A DNA stretch of 64,000 bases from an uncultured Flavobacteriaceae bacterium (GTDB taxonomy: Bacteria > Bacteroidota > Bacteroidia > Flavobacteriales > Flavobacteriaceae): NCBI GenBank assembly GCA_905181825.1, contig CAJIZJ010000003.1:1-64000 (forward strand). Reading direction: 5' to 3'. Below the pieces are notes generated by a model, which saw nothing but the letters and a program-made list of their open reading frames with translations, searched no databases and was not told where the DNA came from. The translations under genes and the position numbers were made by a program. Shown here in pieces: positions 1-7,617 of the stretch. How positions within the stretch are numbered: the first letter of the stretch is position 1; each line of letters begins with the position of its first letter.

Positions 1-324
1 TATCACACTATGAAACAATGGTTTGATTGGAATTTAAAAAAGAATTTTGTCGGGGAAAATGGGTTTAACTATTTATATAGAATGAAAAAAATTAATGTTC
101 CAATATTGTCAATTTGTGCTAAAGGAGATAATTTTATAGCACCAAAAGAAGGTTGTGAAAAGTTTTTAAAAGCATTTAAAAACAAGAAAAACAAACTACT
201 TTTCTATTCTAAAGAAAATGGGAATTTAGAAAATTATGACCATAGCAGAATTATTATGAGTAGAAATTCAGCAAAAGAGATTTGGCCTTCTGTATTAAAG
301 TGGATAGAAAAAAACAAAAGATAA
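1..324 (+). CDS. alpha/beta hydrolase, C-terminal part only (frame open at the window start)
   Basis: Translation has 'INVPILSICAKGDNFIAPKEGCEKF' followed by a late His, typical of the C-terminal part of alpha/beta hydrolases. The frame is open upstream of the ATG at 10. Confidence 0.55.
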   Translation, partial: YHTMKQWFDWNLKKNFVGENGFNYLYRMKKINVPILSICAKGDNFIAPKEGCEKFLKAFKNKKNKLLFYSKENGNLENYDHSRIIMSRNSAKEIWPSVLKWIEKNKR

Positions 325-446
325 CAATGTATATAAAAAATAGGCGAATTAGTAATAAAATCAAGGTTTTTGGTTCGTATCAAAGTTTGTGTTTTACCGA
401 AAATTTAGTGCTTCAAAATCGCCTACTTTTCATATACTAACCGATA
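322..446 (+). repeat. attC-like long inverted-repeat element A
   Basis: TATATAAAAAATAGGCGA (330-347) pairs with TCGCCTACTTTTCATATA (419-436), 16/18. Right end CATATACTAACCGATA matches the right ends of the spacers at 4283-4298 and 5522-5536. Confidence 0.6.
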
Positions 447-522
447 TTGCACAATTCACCTAAAGGTGAACCCAAATGGCTACGTGCTTCGCACTCCCAC
501 CCTTTGGGATTGTGCAATATCG
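442..522. repeat. compact nested palindromic element
   Basis: Perfect 14-bp closing stem CGATATTGCACAAT/ATTGTGCAATATCG (442-455/509-522) encloses hairpin TTCACC-TAAA-GGTGAA (455-470) and stem CCCAAA/TTTGGG (471-476/503-508), which itself encloses GTGC-TTC-GCAC (484-494). Confidence 0.75.
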
Positions 523-531
523 CCGCGCTCT

Positions 532-634
532 ACCAAATTGCGGTGGGCGTAGGAATTAAGAGAATAACTAGCAATCACCTTGAGGTGGTATCGAACTAAA
601 AAGTGCATATCAAGTCGTTATACCGCAATTTGAT
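532..634. repeat. second inverted-repeat element
   Basis: ACCAAATTGCGGT (532-544) pairs with ACCGCAATTTGAT (622-634), 12/13, with internal hairpin CACC-TTGA-GGTG (576-587). Confidence 0.6.
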
Positions 635-754
635 AACGTTCTCTTGTCTTTTTAATGAATCGCATTAAAATGCTTCCATTTAAAACCCAGAACGTCACTG
701 CGTATAGCGCGGCGTTAGCCAATTGCCAAGCCCTTTCACTAAAAAAACATAAAT

Positions 755-2653
755 ATGATGAAAAGAAAAATCTTAAATATATGTCAAAGATTACTCTTAA
801 TTTTTATTATCTACGTATTAAACTCCTGTGGTGTTTCTAAAATCAATAAAATAAGTGCTCCTTCTTTACAGGTATTCATAGATTTAGTTCAAGTGGTTGA
901 AGACAAAATAAAAGTAACCATAACTCTAAATAACCTGACACCAAAAACGAACACTTTTTATATTCCAGAAATTGTTCCTGGCACGTATTCTGACAAAGAC
1001 TATGGTCAGTATATACAAGACTTTAAAGCCTTTGGCCAAGATGGTAATTTATTAACTATAGAAAGGAAAGATAATAACTCTTGGTACATCCCCAATATGG
1101 ATAAGTTGCGTAAAATAACTTACTGGGTAAACGATAGTTTTGATAGAGAAAAGGAGAAAAAGCCATTAGATGGTATGTTAGCTACAGTAGGAACAAATTT
1201 TGAAAAAGGGGATAATTTTTACTTGAATATGCACTCAATAGTTGGATATATATATGGATATACAAATACTCCTTATAACCTAGAAATATTATACCCAAAT
1301 AACCTTTTTGCCACAACTTCTATGAAGGAGGTTAAAACCATTGAACAGAATAATACAAAGATATCTTATTATTCTGCAAATAGATATTTTTCTATTATTG
1401 ACAATCCTATACTTATTCAAAAAGATACTAGCCTGCATTTTCAAGTAGATGATATGGACATTGAATTAGCATTGTTTAGCAAATCTAAAAATATTAACCC
1501 TGTAAAATTAAAATCGGTGCTTCAGGAAACCATGAAGGCACAAAAACAATATTTAGGAAATTTAAAAACAACAGATAGTTATACCATCTTACTTTTTGGA
1601 TTACCCTCTTCTATCTTCTCTGGTTTTGGCGCATTAGAACACCACTCTTCTACTATTGGTGTTTTTAATGATGATTTTAATCAAGAAGTCATAGAGGAAA
1701 GTGCCAGAGATGTTATTTCTCACGAGTTTTTTCATATAGTCACACCATTGCAATTACATTCAGAATACATTCATGATTTTGAATACAATTCCCCTAAGAA
1801 AATGTCAAAACATTTATGGTTATATGAAGGGTTAACAGAGTATTTTGCTAATATATTTCTGGTAAATCAAAAACTAATTACAGAGAAAGAGTTTTATGCT
1901 CGCATAATGAGTAAAATTAATCAGTCTAAAGCGTATTCTGATACGATTTCTTTTACCAAAATGAGCGAACATATTTTAACAGATTCCTACAAAGACCAAT
2001 ATATGAATGTCTATAAAAAAGGAACGCTGATAGCTTTGGCACTAGACATACAATTGCGAGAACTAAGCAATGGTAAGCAAGGAGTTCTAGATTTGGTGAA
2101 AAATTTATCTAAAAAATATAACCCAAATCACCCATTTGAAGATGATACCTTTATAGAAGAAATAACTAAATTAACCAACCCAAGTATTGGTTTTTTTTTT
2201 AAGAATCACGTTCAAGGCAACACACCTATTTCTTATGAAGCCATATTGAAAAAGGTAGGTATTGCTATAGAGAAGAAAGAAGTGAATACCTCTTATTTTA
2301 TACATACTAACAAAGAACAGTCTATATATTTTGATTACGGTCCTAATAAAGGTTTTTTCTTTGGTGGAGACCTCCCACTTAATAGTTGGCTTGTTGAAAT
2401 GGGCGTGCAAAAAGGCGATATTATTGTATCTGTTAATGGTAAAACGTTTGGAAGTAACATAAAACAAATTATAGAGGATTCCTTTTCATGGAAAATGGAA
2501 ACAAAAGTTACCATAACCATAAAACGAGACGGTAAAGAAATACAGTTAAAAGGAAATGCTTCCTCACCAAAAGTAATCGAGTCCGTTTTAGTAACTGACC
2601 CAAATGCTTCTAAAAAAAATAAACTAATAAGAGATAGTTGGTTATTCAACTAA
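755..2653 (+). CDS. M61-family metallopeptidase with C-terminal PDZ domain, lipoprotein signal
   Basis: HEFFHIVTPLQLHSEYIHDF (HExxH) and GLTEYFANIF; PDZ-like 'GVQKGDIIVSVNGKTF'; N-terminal hydrophobic stretch ending in Cys (LNSCG). Confidence 0.85.
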   Translation: MMKRKILNICQRLLLIFIIYVLNSCGVSKINKISAPSLQVFIDLVQVVEDKIKVTITLNNLTPKTNTFYIPEIVPGTYSDKDYGQYIQDFKAFGQDGNLLTIERKDNNSWYIPNMDKLRKITYWVNDSFDREKEKKPLDGMLATVGTNFEKGDNFYLNMHSIVGYIYGYTNTPYNLEILYPNNLFATTSMKEVKTIEQNNTKISYYSANRYFSIIDNPILIQKDTSLHFQVDDMDIELALFSKSKNINPVKLKSVLQETMKAQKQYLGNLKTTDSYTILLFGLPSSIFSGFGALEHHSSTIGVFNDDFNQEVIEESARDVISHEFFHIVTPLQLHSEYIHDFEYNSPKKMSKHLWLYEGLTEYFANIFLVNQKLITEKEFYARIMSKINQSKAYSDTISFTKMSEHILTDSYKDQYMNVYKKGTLIALALDIQLRELSNGKQGVLDLVKNLSKKYNPNHPFEDDTFIEEITKLTNPSIGFFFKNHVQGNTPISYEAILKKVGIAIEKKEVNTSYFIHTNKEQSIYFDYGPNKGFFFGGDLPLNSWLVEMGVQKGDIIVSVNGKTFGSNIKQIIEDSFSWKMETKVTITIKRDGKEIQLKGNASSPKVIESVLVTDPNASKKNKLIRDSWLFN

Positions 2654-2668
2654 AATATTACAATTGTA

Positions 2669-2702
2669 ATTACAGTTTGGATACAAGTCCAAACTGTAAT
2701 TG
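2669..2702 (+). terminator. intrinsic terminator hairpin
   Basis: ATTACAGTTTGGA-TACAAG-TCCAAACTGTAAT, perfect 13-bp stem, followed by TGCTTTT. Confidence 0.75.
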
Positions 2703-2760
2703 CTTTTAGAAACAACTTTAACTCTTTCTACTAAAGGTAGAAAATAACCCCAAAAACAAA

Positions 2761-4167
2761 ATGAGAAAAATTGAACTATATGGTGCAGATTGGTGTCCAG
2801 ACTGCAGAAGAGCTAAATCTTTTTTAACTGATAACAATATTGAGTTTACTTTTATTGATGTTGATTTAGATAAAAATGCTACAGAAAAAGTAGAAAAAAT
2901 CAACAACGGTAAGAGAATTATTCCAACGGTAATTATTAATGATAAACCATTTACTAATCCAAATAATGTGGAACTTTCAGCAGTTTTAGGTATAAATGAA
3001 GCTGGCAGGGTTCAACTATTTGGTGCGGACTGGTGCCCTGATTGCAGAAGAGCTAAAAACTTTTTGAGAGATAATGCTATTAATTTTGAATTCATAGATG
3101 TTGATGCAAATGATTGGGCAACTGCAAAAGTTGAAGAAATTAACAATGGAAAAAGAATCATACCTACCATTTTAATTGATGACATTACTCATACAAATCC
3201 TGACAATGTTGCCTTAACGAAGCTTTTGTCCATAAACATAGAAAAGGAACATAAAATATTTGACACGATAATAATTGGAGGTGGTGCGGCAGGTTTGACA
3301 ACCTCTATTTACGCTCAAAGGGATCGTTTCGACACACTTCTTTTAGAGAAAAAAAACATTGGTGGCAATGCATTTTTAACAGAAAAAATCGAAAACTATC
3401 CTGGTTTCACTTCTATTTCTGGTCCCAAATTAATGGATAAAATGGAGGAACAGGCAAAAACTTATGGCGCTGTCATAAAAACGGGAGAAGAAGTGATTAA
3501 TATTTCAAAAAAAGATGGGTTGTTTGCTATAAATACTAAAAGCACATCTTATTTTGGTAAAACAGTAGTGTTATCTACAGGGTCTACATATAGATTATTA
3601 GGAATTCCTAATGAAACTGAATTAATTGGGTCTGGAATTCATTTTTGTGCTACTTGTGATGGAGCATTTTATAGAGATAAAGATATTATTGTAATAGGTG
3701 GAGGAAACTCAGCCTTAGAAGAAGGGATATTTCTTGCAGGGTTCTGTAAATCAGTAAAAATTGTTAATCGATCTAATACCTTTATTGCTTCAAAGACTTA
3801 TATAGAAAAGTTAAAAACAATTGATAATATCTCTACTTATATGAATAAAACTTCTCTTGAATTTATAGCTGGAGAAAATGAATTATTTCAATCGTTAAAA
3901 GTAAAAGATAATGAAACAAGTAAAGAAGAATTAATCTTGGCTGATGGAGTATTTATATTTATTGGGCTAATACCAAATACAAAACCATTCGAAGAGTTAA
4001 TTGAATTAAATGAAAGAAATTTTATTGTAACAACAGGCTTAGCAGAAACTAATGTCAAAGGAATATTTGCTGCAGGAGATTGCAGAGAAGGTGCAATAGC
4101 CCAAGTAGCTGCAGCAACTGGAGAAGGTGTTTTAGCAAGTTATGGCATTAAGAACTATTTAAAATAA
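2761..4167 (+). CDS. tandem glutaredoxin-like domains fused to thioredoxin reductase (FAD/NAD(P)-dependent)
   Basis: Two repeats of 'GADWCPDCRRAK.FL.DN...F.FIDVD...A..KVE.INNGKRIIPT', then FAD motif GGGAAGL, redox CATCDG, NAD(P) motif GGGNSALEE and C-terminal 'GIFAAGDCR'. Confidence 0.9.
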   Translation: MRKIELYGADWCPDCRRAKSFLTDNNIEFTFIDVDLDKNATEKVEKINNGKRIIPTVIINDKPFTNPNNVELSAVLGINEAGRVQLFGADWCPDCRRAKNFLRDNAINFEFIDVDANDWATAKVEEINNGKRIIPTILIDDITHTNPDNVALTKLLSINIEKEHKIFDTIIIGGGAAGLTTSIYAQRDRFDTLLLEKKNIGGNAFLTEKIENYPGFTSISGPKLMDKMEEQAKTYGAVIKTGEEVINISKKDGLFAINTKSTSYFGKTVVLSTGSTYRLLGIPNETELIGSGIHFCATCDGAFYRDKDIIVIGGGNSALEEGIFLAGFCKSVKIVNRSNTFIASKTYIEKLKTIDNISTYMNKTSLEFIAGENELFQSLKVKDNETSKEELILADGVFIFIGLIPNTKPFEELIELNERNFIVTTGLAETNVKGIFAAGDCREGAIAQVAAATGEGVLASYGIKNYLK

Positions 4168-4170
4168 CGA

Positions 4171-4303
4171 TTTGCTAACAATGAATAAGAATAATAGCGG
4201 TTTAGTGCTAAATCCAAATTAAATAATTACAAAAAAGGTCTGTGTTTAATCAAAAGTTAGCGTGTTTTAATCCGCTGTTATTCACATACTATCCGTTAGC
4301 AAA
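4171..4303 (+). repeat. attC-like long inverted-repeat element B
   Basis: Terminal TTTGCTAAC (4171-4179)/GTTAGCAAA (4295-4303), perfect 9 bp. Inner ATAATAGCGG (4191-4200)/CCGCTGTTAT (4272-4281), 9/10. Right-end motif CACATACTATCCGTTA. Confidence 0.7.
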
Positions 4304-4317
4304 TATATAGATCACTT

Positions 4318-4890
4318 GTGAAGCAATTATTACAGAAAATATCAATATGTACCGTTTGCGTTCCTCATTTAGAACTTGGTCCAAGACCAATAGTTTCAGC
4401 ACATCGTAAAAGCAAGATAATTATTATTGGACAAGCTCCAGGAACTGTGGTTCATGAAAGTGGTATCCCTTGGGATGATAAGAGTGGAGAAAATTTAAGA
4501 AAATGGATGGATGTTAACAAAACAACTTTTTATGACCCTCAAAAGGTTGCTTTAGTTCCTATGGGGTTTTGTTATCCTGGAAAAGGAAAATCAGGAGATT
4601 TAGCTCCAAGAAAAGAATGTGCCCCACTTTGGCATAATTCACTCATAACACAAATGAAAGAAGTGAAATTAATTTTATTAGTGGGGACATATGCTCAAAA
4701 CTATTACCTTAAAAAAGATGCGAGAAAAACACTAACTGAAACAGTGAAAAACTATCAAGAATATCTACCTAAATACTTTGTACTTCCACATCCATCTCCA
4801 AGAAATAATATTTGGCAAGCCAAAAATGATTGGTTTAAACTAAAGGTAACTCCTGAATTGCAGCTAAGAGTAAAAGAAATATTAGATTAA
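4318..4890 (+). CDS. uracil-DNA glycosylase family protein (GTG start)
   Basis: 'IIIIGQAPG' and 'LPHPSPRNN' motifs of the UDG superfamily. Confidence 0.8.
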   Translation: MKQLLQKISICTVCVPHLELGPRPIVSAHRKSKIIIIGQAPGTVVHESGIPWDDKSGENLRKWMDVNKTTFYDPQKVALVPMGFCYPGKGKSGDLAPRKECAPLWHNSLITQMKEVKLILLVGTYAQNYYLKKDARKTLTETVKNYQEYLPKYFVLPHPSPRNNIWQAKNDWFKLKVTPELQLRVKEILD

Positions 4891-4894
4891 ACAA

Positions 4895-4948
4895 TTGCTA
4901 ACAAAACCTAAACTGCATTAAAACGCAGCTTAGCCAGAACGTAAGCAA
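4895..4948 (+). repeat. compact attC-like hairpin D
   Basis: TTGCTAAC (4895-4902)...GTAAGCAA (4941-4948) outer boxes, 7/8; inner CTAAACTGC (4908-4916)/GCAGCTTAG (4925-4933), 8/9; loop ATTAAAAC. Confidence 0.65.
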
Positions 4949-4962
4949 GAAAACATAGATTA

Positions 4963-5340
4963 ATGAGAAAATTAATTAGTTCAGGGACTAAGTTTGAAAA
5001 AGAAATTGGTTATTCGAGAGCTGTTGTTCAGGGCAACTGGGTTGTTGTATCGGGAACAACGGGTTACAACTACGAAACAATGACCATTGAAGATGATATA
5101 ATATCACAAACTGAACAATGTTTAATTAACATCTCAAATGCTTTAATTCAAGCAGGGTCAAATTTAGATGAAGTGATTCGAGTAACATACATATTGACAG
5201 ATGCCACAGAATTCGAAAAGTGCTGGTCGACACTTCGGAAATATTTTGGGAAAATTAGACCCGCTGCGACTATGTTTTCAGCAGGACTGGCGGACCCAAA
5301 AATGAAGATTGAAATACAGGTTACTGCATTAAAAAAGTAA
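4963..5340 (+). CDS. RidA family protein (YjgF/YER057c/UK114)
   Basis: 'VVVSGTTGYN', 'QTEQCLINISNALIQAGSNLDEVIRVTYILTD' and 'IEIQVTALKK' are typical of RidA-like proteins. Confidence 0.85.
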   Translation: MRKLISSGTKFEKEIGYSRAVVQGNWVVVSGTTGYNYETMTIEDDIISQTEQCLINISNALIQAGSNLDEVIRVTYILTDATEFEKCWSTLRKYFGKIRPAATMFSAGLADPKMKIEIQVTALKK

Positions 5341-5536
5341 AACTAGCTTACAAAACTTTATATAGTAAATAAGGCGTTTGATGGTTTACGAAAGATCAGT
5401 GCTGTTTACCAACAACGCCAAATCGTTGATTTACTTTTAAAATGAATGCGATAAGAAAAAACACATGGTTTTGGCTAAAAATAAACTTGAAATTTTACCG
5501 GTTTCTGCTGCCCTAATGGGAATATACTATCCGATA
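5341..5536 (+). repeat. probable degenerate attC-like element C
   Basis: Left part TTACAAAACTTTATATAGTAAATAAGGCGTTTG. Right-end motif ATATACTATCCGATA (5522-5536) matches elements A and B. Confidence 0.4.
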
Positions 5537-5700
5537 TACCAAATTAAAAAAAGCATTACAATCGAAAAAAAACTGACCAACCAAAGTCGAAATTTTAACA
5601 ACGACACCAAATAAAAAGCAAAAAATGATATTACTAATAATCAACTGAATTAATACTAATCGCGATAGCAAAAAAAAATGCTGTCTAAAAACTGTAAATT

Positions 5701-6753
5701 ATGAACATAATTAAAACTTTGAGAAAAATTTATTTATCAATCTTTTTAGCATCATTAACATTATTCGTGTGTTGTAATATTACGAAAGAAAAGAGTAGAA
5801 ATATAGTAGAAAATAATCAAGTTGCATTTTATAGCAAACTAGACTCTACCATGTATAGTATTGATTTAGAAAAAAATAAAAAAATAAAATTATTCACATT
5901 TGAAACAAATAATCATTCAAGTGTGAAATGGCCTTGTTGGTCGCCTGATGGGAAAAAAATTGCATACATGGGACAAAGAAATGGGGTGTATGGATCTTAT
6001 TATTTTGATCTTCATTCAAAAAAGCACACAAAATTTTGGGAAGGGGATTATAAAAAGGGTGATCTTGCTGTTCCAGGGGGTGTAATGGATTGGCATAAAG
6101 ATCTTGGTCCCCTTATAGGAATTAAGGAAAATGAAATAGGAAATACGGATACACACGTATTAAAAGATTCTCTATTTAAAACCTTTGAAAAAGGAAATAC
6201 GGAAACTTATGATTTTTTTAAATTAAGAGACACTGCATATATTAATTTAACTCAAAATAAATGGGATCAAAGAACTCATCCCCAACAAATATTTTGGACA
6301 TTCTTTGTTAGAGCTCATTCAAATGGGAATATATCATTTTGGGGAACAGAAGAGGATGAAAATAATGGTTTTGGGGAAAACCTTTACATTATAGACTCTA
6401 ATGGGGAAAACAGAAAAAAGATTTTTAATTATCCTGAAGGAGTGAATGGAGCAGGCGCGAACATGTTGGAGTATGATATTTCAGAAGATGGAAAATGGTT
6501 GTTGTTTTCTTTAGACGGAGATATAGTACTCATTGAGCTAGAAAATCCTGAAAATACGATTAACTTAACAAATTCTAAAGATCAAATAGACATAATGCCT
6601 AAGTTTAATTCTAACGATACTAAAATCGTTTACAGTAGCGGAAATGGGGAACATTTCAACATTTTTACAATGGATTTTGATGGAGAAAATAAACAAGTGC
6701 ATACTACCGGTAAAAACTATTACGTACAAAGTAGGTATAAACTAAATTACTAA
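5701..6753 (+). CDS. TolB-like / WD40-like PD40 repeat protein, lipoprotein-like signal
   Basis: PD40 repeats such as 'WPCWSPDGKKIAYMG' and 'PKFNSNDTKIVYSS'; N-terminal hydrophobic segment ending FVCC. Confidence 0.7.
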   Translation: MNIIKTLRKIYLSIFLASLTLFVCCNITKEKSRNIVENNQVAFYSKLDSTMYSIDLEKNKKIKLFTFETNNHSSVKWPCWSPDGKKIAYMGQRNGVYGSYYFDLHSKKHTKFWEGDYKKGDLAVPGGVMDWHKDLGPLIGIKENEIGNTDTHVLKDSLFKTFEKGNTETYDFFKLRDTAYINLTQNKWDQRTHPQQIFWTFFVRAHSNGNISFWGTEEDENNGFGENLYIIDSNGENRKKIFNYPEGVNGAGANMLEYDISEDGKWLLFSLDGDIVLIELENPENTINLTNSKDQIDIMPKFNSNDTKIVYSSGNGEHFNIFTMDFDGENKQVHTTGKNYYVQSRYKLNY

Positions 6754-6754
6754 T

Positions 6755-6806
6755 GTTAACATCTCCTGAACTGAACTAAAACTCAGTTTAACCAAACGTT
6801 CTAAGG
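6755..6806 (+). repeat. compact attC-like hairpin E at the end of the cassette-like region
   Basis: GTTAAC...TGAACTGA (6767-6774)/TCAGTTTA (6783-6790)...ACGTTCT. Loop ACTAAAAC and right side TTTAACCAAACGT resemble element D. Confidence 0.5.
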
Positions 6807-6814
6807 TCTAATTA

Positions 6815-7534
6815 TCAATCTAAAATTGGCACCTCAATAAAAAGCAATTGAGCGTCCTCTTGGGCTTTCACTAAAAATGAATCTACTTTAGAAATACCCA
6901 CGGCATCTCTTTGATTCAAATGCTGACCTGCAACTTCAGAAACTCCAATCACTTGCATCACATAAACGCCATGAGTCTCTGATTTTAAGGGGTACTCAAA
7001 GGTAGCCCCCGCGTTTAAATTAAGTCTCGATAGTTGTGCATTCTGATGGATTTTTAAACCAGAGGTCTTAGTACTATCTATAGAAGACACCAAAACCTGA
7101 AGTATTCCTGTTGTAGGTGTCTGAAAATAGGTTTGATCATATCGAGGAGTTACATTTTTTTTATTTGGGACAATCCATATTTGAAACAAGCTTAAATAGT
7201 CGGTTTTAGAACCATTTACTTCTGAATGCTGAATGCCTGTCCCTGCTGACATCACTTGAACTTCCCCAGCTTTGACCTCTTCCCAACTATTTCCCATTGA
7301 ATCTTTGTGCTTTAAAAGACCTGAAAGTGGGATTGTAATAATTTCCATGTTTTCATGTGGATGGGTTCCAAAGCCCATACCTGGAGCAATCAAATCATCA
7401 TTTAAAACTCTTAAAGTTCCAAAATTCATTTTTTCAGCATTATAAAAATTAGCAAAACTAAAGGAATGATTCGCTTGTAACCAGCCATGATTTGCAAATC
7501 CTCTTGAAGTGGCCTCGTGGTAAACTAATTTCAT
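6815..7534 (-). CDS. pirin family protein
   Basis: 'GFGTHPHENMEIITIPLSGLLKHKDSMGN' and 'VQVMSAGTGIQHSEVN' pirin cupin motifs. Confidence 0.92.
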   Translation of the reverse strand: MKLVYHEATSRGFANHGWLQANHSFSFANFYNAEKMNFGTLRVLNDDLIAPGMGFGTHPHENMEIITIPLSGLLKHKDSMGNSWEEVKAGEVQVMSAGTGIQHSEVNGSKTDYLSLFQIWIVPNKKNVTPRYDQTYFQTPTTGILQVLVSSIDSTKTSGLKIHQNAQLSRLNLNAGATFEYPLKSETHGVYVMQVIGVSEVAGQHLNQRDAVGISKVDSFLVKAQEDAQLLFIEVPILD

Positions 7535-7585
7535 ATGATGATATATTTATAATTGTTCGTTAACAAAAACTTGAAACTCAAGAAT

Positions 7586-7599
7586 ATTGTTATTTTTGT
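7586..7599 (+). promoter_or_regulatory. Bacteroidetes -7 element (TAnnTTTG) upstream of the carboxylase gene
   Basis: TATTTTTG in 'attgttatttttgtgtaac' just upstream of the ATG at 7618. Confidence 0.5.
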
Positions 7600-7617
7600 G
7601 TAACAAATATATGTGCT

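Noticed and set aside
655-840. 61-aa + ORF overlapping the start of the M61 gene
   Set aside because: Overlaps the lipoprotein signal region in another frame and lies in the structured spacer; no protein-like features.
2171-2649. Antisense ORFs (98 aa and 104 aa, - strand) inside the M61 gene
   Set aside because: Fully overlap a convincing CDS, no family features; chance ORFs.
2670-2701. Treating the perfect 13-bp hairpin after the M61 gene as another attC-like site
   Set aside because: Short loop, perfect stem and T-rich 3' flank fit an intrinsic terminator better; no outer R-box pair.
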